DNA of 11,915 nt from Deltaproteobacteria bacterium UBA6930 (GTDB lineage Bacteria > Myxococcota_A > UBA9160 > UBA6930): positions 1-11,915 of the forward strand of contig DKAI01000137.1 of assembly GCA_002450755.1 (NCBI GenBank), given 5' to 3'. Of the stretch, positions 1 through 6,404 are shown in pieces (within the stretch, counting starts at the first letter, position 1; each line of letters opens with the position of its first letter). A program made the position numbers and the translations under genes. The notes beneath the pieces were generated by a model that was given only the letters and a program-made list of their open reading frames with translations, did no database searches and was not told where the DNA came from.

Positions 1-77
1 ATCCCGAAGAGCACAATAACCAAAGACATTACTGTCGAAAGAACTGGCCTCTCGATGCAAATTTCGGAGAACTTCAT
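1..77 (-). CDS. RND efflux permease, N-terminal fragment (cut by window start)
   Basis: Only the first 25 codons are present, reading leftwards from an ATG at 75-77. The peptide starts MKFSEICIERPVLSTVMSLV, which matches the typical opening of AcrB/MexB/MdtB-type RND permeases: a short cytoplasmic stretch, an [I/R]RPV motif, then the first transmembrane helix. In this family the protein is the inner-membrane proton-driven pump of a tripartite efflux complex. It lies 40 nt downstream of the adaptor gene on the same strand, the usual adaptor-permease operon order. A purine-rich AAGGA lies about 13 nt before the ATG, a rather long spacing. The identification rests on a short stretch, but the context makes it likely. 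Confidence 0.8.
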   Translation of the reverse strand, partial: MKFSEICIERPVLSTVMSLVIVLFG

Positions 78-117
78 CGCTTCAAATCGTTCCTTGCAGA
101 TTGTTTAACCTTACAAA

Positions 118-1194
118 TCACGAAGCGTCTCCTTCCAGCATTTGAGCAGGGGCAACAACAAAGCCTTCAACCACCTTATGTACACCGCTCGCAACCACCC
201 GGGACCCTGGTACAAGTCCCTTCACGATTTCAATTTTCCCGTCACTCTGAAAGCCTAGATCAACAGGATTCCGGTGAGCTCTATTATCTTTATCGAGCAC
301 CCAAACAAATGGACCCTCAAGATCATAAACGAGCGCAGATTCTGGAATCATTAGCGCATCAGATCGCTCTGAGAGCTCTGCCTTAATTTTGGCAAAGAGA
401 CCCGGTCGTAATCTATGACTGGGATTGGGGACCCAGGCCTTTATAGGAAGCCTCCTCAAAGTTTCGTCGAGAGCAGGAGAAATAAAGTACACCTCGCCCG
501 GAAACTTCTCGTCTGGAAACGGAGCGACCTCTACTGTCACAGGAATCCCCAGTTTTATCCTCGCGGAGTAGGCTTCGACTACAGAAAAACTCAACTGAAG
601 CCTATCAAGAGCGTCGACGCGTACAAGCACGTCCTCACTGCCAACCCGATCTCCAACGTCTACGGCACGAGCGCCCACAGAACCATCAAAAGGCGCTCTG
701 ATAGTGGTCCTCTCAAGGTTCACCTTTGCACGTTCAACTCTCGCCTTCGCTACGGCTAATTCTGCATAGGCGGTATCAAGTTGCGATGTTGAAACGATTT
801 CCCGTTTGGCAAGAACAAGAGTACGAGTGTGGGTAGCCTTGGCCAGAGACAAAGACGCCTCTGCCTCGTGCAAAAAGGCTTTTTGCTCGGAATCTCGCAA
901 TCGAAACAAAAGGTCCCCGGTTGATACTTTTTGCCCCTCCTCAAAGCCTATAGTAGAAATTATTCCCTCAACCTCGGATTTTACTTCGACGCTCATTTCA
1001 GCCTGGAGAGTCCCAGGGATCTCGTAAACCAATCTCAATTGCTCTGGATTAATCTCCTTCACCTCTACGATCGCAGGGGGTAGCCCTGCAGAAGAAGGAT
1101 TATCAAGGCTTGAAGGCTCTCCACAGCCCTGTGAAAAAGTGAAAACGATAGCCACTAAAAATCCCGAAAAAGCAGAAACGTTCTTCTTACGCAT
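118..1194 (-). CDS. RND efflux periplasmic adaptor subunit (membrane fusion protein)
   Basis: A 358-residue periplasmic adaptor of the HlyD/AcrA family. It should bridge an inner-membrane RND pump and an outer-membrane channel to export drugs, solvents or other toxic compounds. The N-terminus has basic residues (RKK), a hydrophobic stretch and Cys24 after Gly23, which suggests a lipoprotein signal with a non-ideal lipobox (SQGC). The first lipoyl half follows at about residues 58-100 (VEGIISTIGFEEGQKVSTGD). Next come an alpha-helical hairpin at about 100-162, the second lipoyl half with the classic IRAPFDGSVG motif at about 165-185, a beta-barrel, and a membrane-proximal domain to the end. 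Length is normal for the family. An in-frame TAG three codons upstream makes this ATG the first possible Met. Its only SD-like run (AGGGGG) abuts the ATG. The permease gene follows 40 nt downstream. The substrate cannot be deduced. Confidence 0.93.
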   Translation of the reverse strand: MRKKNVSAFSGFLVAIVFTFSQGCGEPSSLDNPSSAGLPPAIVEVKEINPEQLRLVYEIPGTLQAEMSVEVKSEVEGIISTIGFEEGQKVSTGDLLFRLRDSEQKAFLHEAEASLSLAKATHTRTLVLAKREIVSTSQLDTAYAELAVAKARVERAKVNLERTTIRAPFDGSVGARAVDVGDRVGSEDVLVRVDALDRLQLSFSVVEAYSARIKLGIPVTVEVAPFPDEKFPGEVYFISPALDETLRRLPIKAWVPNPSHRLRPGLFAKIKAELSERSDALMIPESALVYDLEGPFVWVLDKDNRAHRNPVDLGFQSDGKIEIVKGLVPGSRVVASGVHKVVEGFVVAPAQMLEGDAS

Positions 1195-1263
1195 CCCCCT
1201 ATGCTATCGAAGAACTAGCACGTTTGAATCTAAACATCTTAAACGCTTGAACAAGAGCCAAGC

Positions 1264-1290
1264 CTGGCGAATACTGGCACTCGTCGCCAG
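1264..1290. repeat. Perfect 7-bp inverted repeat followed by a T-run
   Basis: CTGGCGA (1264-1270) and TCGCCAG (1284-1290) are perfect inverted copies separated by 13 nt. On the plus strand a run of six T follows at 1296-1301. The shape resembles a weak intrinsic terminator or attenuator, but no plus-strand gene precedes it in the window. If a transcript for the acyl-CoA synthetase starts upstream, this would lie in its leader. It could equally be an operator in the divergent promoter region between the efflux adaptor and the synthetase. Confidence 0.35.
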
Positions 1291-1351
1291 TTCAATTTTT
1301 TCGCTTTTATCGAAGAGATTAGACAGGGTGAAAAAAGGAGAAGAAGGATTA

Positions 1352-1370
1352 GACCCACACAAGGTGGGTC
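1352..1370. promoter_or_regulatory. Palindromic operator-like site upstream of the acyl-CoA synthetase
   Basis: GACCCAC (1352-1358), a 5-nt spacer and GTGGGTC (1364-1370) form a perfect inverted repeat, 31 nt before the ATG of the synthetase. No T-run follows on the plus strand, so it is not a standard terminator. Its position in a divergent spacer, close to the translation start, suits a repressor site (TetR- or GntR-type operators look like this) or a hairpin in the 5' leader. No regulator gene is next to it. The functional role is inferred. Confidence 0.4.
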
Positions 1371-1401
1371 CACTACTGCTCAAAACACAGGAGCCTAACC
1401 C

Positions 1402-2943
1402 ATGCAGCAAAATCTTGGACAATATCTGACTAAACGCGCCCAAATTTCTCCAAATCTCGAGGCGTTAGTGGAAGTGGAGTCAGGCAAGAGGTTCACCTAC
1501 AAAGACTTAAACGAACGCTGTAACCGAATCGCAAACGTACTATTAGCCCAAGGGGTACAGCCCGGAGACCGCGTTGCTTTTTTGCTTATGAATGGAGTCG
1601 AATATATCGAGGCATACTACGCCATAGCAAAAGTTGGAGCCGTCATGGTTCCTCTCAACTGGCGTCTGGTCCCAGATGAACTTGCATTCATTCTCAAGGA
1701 CTCTGGTTCTACTGTCATGATCTACGACAATGAGTTCGACGCAGCGATCCAGACGTTGCGAACGCTCGAGACGGATCTGAAGACCTACATTCGAGTAGGA
1801 GAAGCCCAAGACACGCCGGATTTCGCTTTACATTACCAGGGAGAATGCAGCACCTCGCCAACTGCTGAGCCTCAATTGGTGGGGGGTGGAGAAGACCTTC
1901 TCTTCATCATGTACACGTCTGGTACTACAGGGTTACCGAAGGGTGCCGTGCACACCCACAATACGATGACTTGGGCCTGTAGTACGGTAACAATGACCGC
2001 TGATCTGCGATACAGAGACCGGTACCTTCAGATGCTCCCGATGTTTCACGTTGGCGCATTAATGCCCGTCACCATGTGCCTGCTTAGAGGCATGACCACG
2101 GTGAACCTAAGGGCCTTCGACCCAAAGCTCGCCTGGGAAACAATCGCCGCCGAATCTCTGACCGTTGCTCTCGGTGTCCCCGCGATGCTTCAATTCATGC
2201 TTCAGGTGCCAAATTTTGAAAACTATGACTTCTCGAGTTTGCGGTGGATACTATCGGGCGCGGCGCCTGTACCGGTGTCCCTTATAGAGTCCTACAACCA
2301 GATTGGAATCGAAATTCATCAGATATACGGCCTTACCGAGACTTGCGGTCCGGCCTGCGTGATTAGCCCTGAAGAAGCCCTTGCAAAAGCCGGATCGACT
2401 GGGCCGGGTTTTTTGTATACGGGTGTAAAGGTAGTCGATGGGAGTGGCCAAGAAGTTGAAGTTGGTGACGTCGGCGAGGTGATCGTCAGTGGTCCTCATT
2501 TAATGAAGGAATATTGGAATAGGCCGGACGCAACAGCTGAAACGATTCGTGACGGTTGGCTATACACAGGAGACCTGGCGACTGTCGACTCTGAAGGCTT
2601 TGTGTACATTCAGGACCGCAAGAAAGACATGATCATTTCGGGCGGAGAAAATATTTACCCTGCAGAGATTGAAAATATCCTAGTAGGCCATGAACAGATT
2701 GTTGAAGCTGCCGTAATCGGGCAGCCTTCGGATAAATGGGGTGAATCCCCAGTGGCAATCGTAGTAAAAAAATTGGGCACTTCGCTTTCTGCTCAAGACA
2801 TCATGGCACATTGCAAAGGAAAACTAGCCAGCTTTAAACAGCCCAAAGCGATAGAATTCATTGAAGAAATACCCAGAAATCCGTCAGGTAAAATCCTGAA
2901 AAGAATACTTCGAGAAGAATTCCCGGGACCCGCTCCAGAATAA
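1402..2943 (+). CDS. AMP-forming acyl-CoA synthetase (fatty-acid CoA ligase family)
   Basis: A 513-residue adenylate-forming enzyme that would activate a carboxylic acid with ATP to an acyl-AMP and then transfer it to CoA. The main family motifs are present in order: the phosphate-binding loop YTSGTTGLPKG at about 171-181, YGLTE at 309-313, YTGDLA from 388, the hinge region DRKKDM at 405-410, SGGENIYP at 413-420, and PSGKILK with catalytic Lys497 near the C-terminus. Length is typical of medium/long-chain or FadD3-like ligases. The start is well supported: AGGAG at 1389-1393 sits 8 nt before the ATG. The gene heads a three-gene plus-strand cluster with thrH and a cytochrome. The natural acid (fatty acid, aromatic or steroid-derived) cannot be told from sequence. 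The desaturase and PhyH genes nearby make a lipid substrate plausible. Confidence 0.93.
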   Translation: MQQNLGQYLTKRAQISPNLEALVEVESGKRFTYKDLNERCNRIANVLLAQGVQPGDRVAFLLMNGVEYIEAYYAIAKVGAVMVPLNWRLVPDELAFILKDSGSTVMIYDNEFDAAIQTLRTLETDLKTYIRVGEAQDTPDFALHYQGECSTSPTAEPQLVGGGEDLLFIMYTSGTTGLPKGAVHTHNTMTWACSTVTMTADLRYRDRYLQMLPMFHVGALMPVTMCLLRGMTTVNLRAFDPKLAWETIAAESLTVALGVPAMLQFMLQVPNFENYDFSSLRWILSGAAPVPVSLIESYNQIGIEIHQIYGLTETCGPACVISPEEALAKAGSTGPGFLYTGVKVVDGSGQEVEVGDVGEVIVSGPHLMKEYWNRPDATAETIRDGWLYTGDLATVDSEGFVYIQDRKKDMIISGGENIYPAEIENILVGHEQIVEAAVIGQPSDKWGESPVAIVVKKLGTSLSAQDIMAHCKGKLASFKQPKAIEFIEEIPRNPSGKILKRILREEFPGPAPE

Positions 2944-2954
2944 AGGACTTTACT

Positions 2955-3581
2955 GTGTTGCTTGTATGTTTAGACCTAGAAGGCGTCTTAATACCAGAGA
3001 TCTGGATCGGTGTAGCAGAGCGTACCGGAATAGATGCCCTTCAGCGCACGACCCGTGACGAGCCTGATTACGACAAGCTCATGCGATATCGCCTTAATAT
3101 CCTAGAGCAAAACAGTCTAGGCATCCGCGAAATTCAGGAGACGATTAAAAGCCTCGATCCGCTTCCCGGTGCCGTTGAATTCCTAGAAGAACTTAAAACC
3201 TGGGCCCAAATAATCATACTTTCGGATACGTTTTATCCCTTTGGAATGCCTTTCATGGAGAAACTCGGTTGGCCGACCCTTTTCTGCCATGACCTCGAGA
3301 TAGGTGACAAGGGCGAAATCTTGGACTACAAGCTTCGACAAGAGGATCCAAAACGACGTGCGGTGGAGGCATTTCAAAAGTTGAACTTTTCAGTCCTGGC
3401 ATCTGGCGATTCCTACAATGACACGAGTATGCTGAGCGAGGCCGATGCAGGTATCCTGTTCAGGCCTCCTGAAAACGTCGCCCGTGAGTTTCCGGAATAC
3501 CCAGTTGTTCAAAACCACGCCGACTTACAGGCAGAACTAAAGAAGGCCGCCGGACACTTGGCGAGCCCTAGAGGAGAATGA
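2955..3581 (+). CDS. thrH: ThrH: phosphoserine phosphatase / homoserine phosphotransferase
   Basis: A 208-residue HAD-superfamily enzyme closely resembling Pseudomonas ThrH. That enzyme dephosphorylates phosphoserine in serine synthesis and can pass the phosphate to homoserine, feeding threonine synthesis. Visible motifs are DLEGVLIPEIW with nucleophile Asp7 and the family-typical Glu9, the ILSDT motif (Ser90-Thr92), DPKR with Lys133, and GDSYND with Asp152 and Asp156 for Mg2+. The conserved LRQEDPKR and AGILF segments also match the family along its length. Translation starts at GTG (2955), with AAGGA at 2943-2947 seven nt upstream. The gene lies 11 nt behind the acyl-CoA synthetase, so co-translation is likely. 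No serine or threonine biosynthesis gene adjoins it, so the operon partners do not explain its job. Confidence 0.93.
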   Translation: MLLVCLDLEGVLIPEIWIGVAERTGIDALQRTTRDEPDYDKLMRYRLNILEQNSLGIREIQETIKSLDPLPGAVEFLEELKTWAQIIILSDTFYPFGMPFMEKLGWPTLFCHDLEIGDKGEILDYKLRQEDPKRRAVEAFQKLNFSVLASGDSYNDTSMLSEADAGILFRPPENVAREFPEYPVVQNHADLQAELKKAAGHLASPRGE

Positions 3582-4082
3582 ATGCGATTCCTAGTACCAG
3601 CCGTAACTATTCTACTTACCTTGGGAATTGCTTCCCTCGCTTGTGGAGAGAATCAAGACAACGAAATAAAGAGAAATGCCACTGCGGCTGAAATGGTCTC
3701 GCCCGCAACTCCCGCGGAAACCCCTCTCGTTCTGGCAGCTCATCACGGTGATGCCAAAGGTCAGTTCGCATGCATTGACGGTACTGCGTCTGCAGGGGAA
3801 GCCTCCTACAACATTTACTGCACGACCTGCCACGGTCCCGGTGGAAATGGTGAAGGACCTGCCGCGGCAGCTCTTACCCCAAAACCCGCGAAACATAATG
3901 ACGGCGCCTACATGAACGGCCTAACCAATGAGCATATAATCAAAGTCGTTGCGGAAGGTGGCGCGGCTGTCGGAAAATCTCCCCTGATGGCACCTTGGGG
4001 CGGAGTACTCAACGAAGCTCAAATAAAAGATGTCCTTGCTTACGTCCGTAGTCTCGCGGTACCCGCCTACACATGTCCCTAG
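3582..4082 (+). CDS. Class I c-type cytochrome, probable lipoprotein
   Basis: A 166-residue mono-haem cytochrome for electron transfer in the periplasm. Residues 1-20 form a hydrophobic export signal ending SLA before Cys21, so a lipid-anchored protein is likely. A low-complexity Ala/Thr/Pro linker follows. The haem domain carries CTTCH (Cys80, Cys83, His84) and a downstream PLMAPWGG whose Met136 is the probable sixth ligand. The C-terminal helix (DVLAYVRSL) is typical of class I cytochromes. Two further cysteines, Cys64 just before the haem domain and Cys165 next to the end, could pair as a disulfide. The start is supported by GAGGAG at 3571-3576, and the ATG follows the thrH TGA with no gap, suggesting translational coupling. 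The redox partner is unknown. Confidence 0.9.
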   Translation: MRFLVPAVTILLTLGIASLACGENQDNEIKRNATAAEMVSPATPAETPLVLAAHHGDAKGQFACIDGTASAGEASYNIYCTTCHGPGGNGEGPAAAALTPKPAKHNDGAYMNGLTNEHIIKVVAEGGAAVGKSPLMAPWGGVLNEAQIKDVLAYVRSLAVPAYTCP

Positions 4083-4132
4083 AATGAAAGGCGATGGGGC
4101 CAAACGAACCAAAGCCCGACACTAAGGCAGCT

Positions 4133-4978
4133 TCATAAAATAGGATTTCCGATAGGGAATCGAGAACTATCGCCCGGTTGGTAAGTAGCTACAAAGGCGC
4201 GCCTGGGCTGCTTTGAGTGGTTCGCTCGGGAACCGTGTACCAGGTAGGGACTAAAAAAAAGTACGTCACCCGCGCGCATGGGGATAGGCTCTATGCTTTC
4301 CGTATCCAGCCCTTCTGTATCCGTAAACAAAGAAGACAGTTGGTCCTCTCCATCCTTTCCAGGCAAGATTCCGGCTGTATGACTGCCTGTGTACACCCTC
4401 AAACAACCGTTACTTTCTGTCGAGTTATCAAGCGCTAACAGCACGTTGCAAAGTCTATTCAAAGGAGCCCCAGTATGGGCCCAGTACGGAGCGTCCTGAT
4501 GCCAGTCAAAGGAGGACCCAAGGAAAGCGGATTTGAAGTTAAATTTATCCGTAAAAACACTCACGATAGATGACCTCGTAATATCAAGCATCGGAGTAAC
4601 CAACCGAGGATCCCTTAGGAGAGAAGAAAAACGACGGCTATAAACGGAAAATGGCTCTACCACTCTAAGAAGCGAGGGATCACCGGATTCAAGTTGGATA
4701 GTTGAGCACTCGGTCTGGGCGTAAGGTTTGCCATCAACAACAAAAGTTTTGGCGTGGACGAGATCCTTTCGAAGCGAAGCCATCCCCTGCTTTACTGATT
4801 TTAAAAGCCAATCGACGTCGTTCAAACTAAAGCAACCACGCCGCACGAAAAATCCTTTTCTCCTATAATTGATCGATTCTGAAGTGCCAAGGCACCAATC
4901 CTGAACGGACTTTCCTTGGAGTAGGGAGTTTCGAGCTTGTCTTAAACCAGATAAATGCGAGATTGACATAAATTTCAC
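4133..4978 (-). CDS. Phytanoyl-CoA dioxygenase (PhyH) family protein
   Basis: A 281-residue Fe(II)/2-oxoglutarate-dependent oxygenase of the PhyH group. The metal triad is readable as His160 and Asp162 in DWHQD, with the distal His248 in YLVHGS. Arg259 or Arg260 just after is a good candidate for binding 2-oxoglutarate. The segment GCLRVYTGSH at about 191-200 matches the family's conserved 'G.L.v.PGSH' strand. Members hydroxylate varied substrates (acyl-CoAs, amino acids, natural products), so the substrate is open. The GTG start at 4978 has a weak AGGG (4986-4989) seven nt upstream, inside a palindrome; an ATG three codons in (4967-4969) is the alternative. It is divergent from the acyl-CoA desaturase and converges with the cytochrome gene. 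Confidence 0.85.
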   Translation of the reverse strand: MKFMSISHLSGLRQARNSLLQGKSVQDWCLGTSESINYRRKGFFVRRGCFSLNDVDWLLKSVKQGMASLRKDLVHAKTFVVDGKPYAQTECSTIQLESGDPSLLRVVEPFSVYSRRFSSLLRDPRLVTPMLDITRSSIVSVFTDKFNFKSAFLGSSFDWHQDAPYWAHTGAPLNRLCNVLLALDNSTESNGCLRVYTGSHTAGILPGKDGEDQLSSLFTDTEGLDTESIEPIPMRAGDVLFFSPYLVHGSRANHSKQPRRAFVATYQPGDSSRFPIGNPIL

Positions 4979-4983
4979 AGGAA

Positions 4984-4998
4984 GACCCTAAAAGGGTC
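4984..4998. promoter_or_regulatory. 15-bp palindrome in the PhyH/desaturase divergent spacer
   Basis: GACCCT (4984-4989), AAA, AGGGTC (4993-4998) is a perfect inverted repeat with a 3-nt centre. It lies 6 nt upstream of the PhyH start and 67 nt upstream of the desaturase start. It overlaps the only SD-like sequence for the PhyH gene, so a bound protein or RNA hairpin here could block PhyH expression. It shares the GACCC...GGGTC outline with the palindrome at 1352-1370, though with a shorter centre. Regulatory function is inferred only. Confidence 0.4.
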
Positions 4999-5064
4999 CG
5001 CACAGGGCATTAGAATCAGTAAAGCCTTTAAAGCGCAAAAAGCAGAATTCTCGGAGAAACTTTT

Positions 5065-5976
5065 ATGGCGATGGCAACAGGTGAATCCCGCGAAGAAACG
5101 ACTCCTATCCATGACTACGGAGAGGCCGACGGCTGGCTGACAAGGACCTCGAAAGTATCTAAGATCATTTTTTTCCTCATCCATTTGTCTTCGCTCCTAG
5201 TTCTCTTGGTAGGAGCTCCTGCCGAGGCACTTATTCTATGTGCAGCCACCTATGCGATACGTGTATTTGGTATAACGGGAGTCTATCACCGATATTTTGC
5301 ACACAAAACCTACAAGACAAGCCGAACTTTCCAATTCATTCTGGCCTTCATAGCTACCGCAGCTACTCAAAAGGGCCCGTTGTGGTGGGCCGCCACCCAC
5401 AGACGCCATCATCGCTATAGTGACCTTCCTGGAGACGTCCACTCCCCCAAAGACGGCTTTTGGTACTCGCATATAGGGTGGATTTTTGACGGGCGTTGGA
5501 AAGGAACTGCTCTTGACCTCATCCCCGACTTTGCCAAGTATCCTGAAATTCGCTGGCTAAACAATCAACACTGGGTCCCACCGCTAAGTCTTGCTGTGCT
5601 TTGTTACGCGATAGGTGGACTTGCCGGGCTGGTCTGGGGATTTTCTGTTTCGACTACTTTGCTTTGGCACTCGACCTTTAGTGTTAATTCTCTTTGCCAT
5701 ATCTGGGGCTCTCGAAGGTACGGAACTACAGACACAAGTCGAAACAATTGGCTTGTTGCCATCCTCACGTTCGGAGAGGGCTGGCACAACAATCATCATC
5801 ACTATATGAGTTCGGCACGAATGGGCTTTAAGTGGTGGGAATATGACATTACTTACTACATCTTGCGTATCTTAGGGGCTTTGGGCCTGGTCTGGGATCT
5901 CAGAGAGCCCAGTGAAGGCGTAATGCGTCGTAACCTTCTTGAGAAAACTGAAAGCCCCTCGTCTTCAAATGCCTGA
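5065..5976 (+). CDS. Membrane acyl-CoA (delta-9 type) fatty acid desaturase
   Basis: A 303-residue integral-membrane di-iron desaturase that would insert a cis double bond into an acyl chain using O2 and two electrons. The three histidine boxes are intact: HRYFAH (His75-His80), HRRHH (112-116) and HNNHH (241-245). GDVHSP at about 123-128 and the WHSTFSVNSLCH segment at about 201-212 are typical of the stearoyl-CoA/acyl-CoA desaturase family. Hydrophobic stretches at about 33-70, 88-103 and 174-200 are the membrane segments. The ATG is preceded by GGAG (5052-5055) at 9-nt spacing. No cytochrome b5 domain is fused, so an external electron donor is needed; the ferredoxin gene overlapping its 3' end is the obvious candidate. 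Confidence 0.93.
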   Translation: MAMATGESREETTPIHDYGEADGWLTRTSKVSKIIFFLIHLSSLLVLLVGAPAEALILCAATYAIRVFGITGVYHRYFAHKTYKTSRTFQFILAFIATAATQKGPLWWAATHRRHHRYSDLPGDVHSPKDGFWYSHIGWIFDGRWKGTALDLIPDFAKYPEIRWLNNQHWVPPLSLAVLCYAIGGLAGLVWGFSVSTTLLWHSTFSVNSLCHIWGSRRYGTTDTSRNNWLVAILTFGEGWHNNHHHYMSSARMGFKWWEYDITYYILRILGALGLVWDLREPSEGVMRRNLLEKTESPSSSNA

Positions 5977-6358
5977 GAATAAAGACTCCGACACTCTCAC
6001 ACGCATCTCAGAGGCTCTCAAGATTGGTAGTTACAATCGGCACATTTTCCTTTGCACACAAGGTGATTGTGCTCCTAAGGACCAATGCGACGAATCCTGG
6101 CAATATTTAAAACGCCGGCTCCGGCAATTGAAATTGTCAGAAGCGTTGGGTGGAGTATTTCGAACTCAAGCTGCATGCCTACGGGTTTGCAGGGAAGGGC
6201 CCATCGCCGTGGTTTATCCTGAAGGTACTTGGTATGCAGGGTGCAATCCGGATGCGCTAGAGCGGATAATTCAGAAGCATTTGGTTGAGGGCCACGTGGT
6301 CGAAGATCTGGCCTTCGCCTATAACCCTCTCGCGGAACCTGCCTCAAAGAAAAAGTAA
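5969..6358 (+). CDS. Thioredoxin-like [2Fe-2S] ferredoxin
   Basis: A 129-residue protein of the (2Fe-2S) ferredoxin family with a thioredoxin-like fold. It has HIFLCTQGDC near residues 25-34, then Cys40, then ACLRVC (Cys70 and Cys74), followed by the strongly typical REGPIAVVYPEGTWYAG stretch. The C-x10-C plus C-x3-C pattern (Cys29, Cys40, Cys70, Cys74) fits the expected cluster ligands; Cys34 and Cys92 are extra. The role is electron transfer, and the partner is inferred. The ATG at 5969 overlaps the desaturase stop by 8 nt, so the two genes are probably translated together. A TTG at 5939 would extend the protein by 10 residues. Neither start has a clear Shine-Dalgarno sequence, consistent with coupling. 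Confidence 0.85.
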   Translation: MPENKDSDTLTRISEALKIGSYNRHIFLCTQGDCAPKDQCDESWQYLKRRLRQLKLSEALGGVFRTQAACLRVCREGPIAVVYPEGTWYAGCNPDALERIIQKHLVEGHVVEDLAFAYNPLAEPASKKK

Positions 6359-6362
6359 ACTA

Positions 6363-6378
6363 AATCAAATTTTTGATT
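6363..6378. repeat. AT-rich perfect palindrome between convergent genes
   Basis: AATCAAA (6363-6369), TT, TTTGATT (6372-6378) is a perfect inverted repeat in the 46-nt gap between the ferredoxin stop and the stop of the convergent FAD oxidoreductase. Its place fits a bidirectional terminator, but the stem is AT-rich and weak and lacks a clean T-tail, so the function is uncertain. Confidence 0.3.
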
Positions 6379-6404
6379 CAAAATTCACCCTCAGGCTGGA
6401 AGCC

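Noticed and set aside
415..759. Open frame of 114 codons on the plus strand
   Set aside because: It lies wholly antisense to the efflux adaptor, whose protein shows clear family motifs. The translated product has no recognisable domain.
4083..4132. Terminator between the convergent cytochrome and PhyH genes
   Set aside because: No stable GC-rich stem with a T-run could be found on either strand in these 50 nt.
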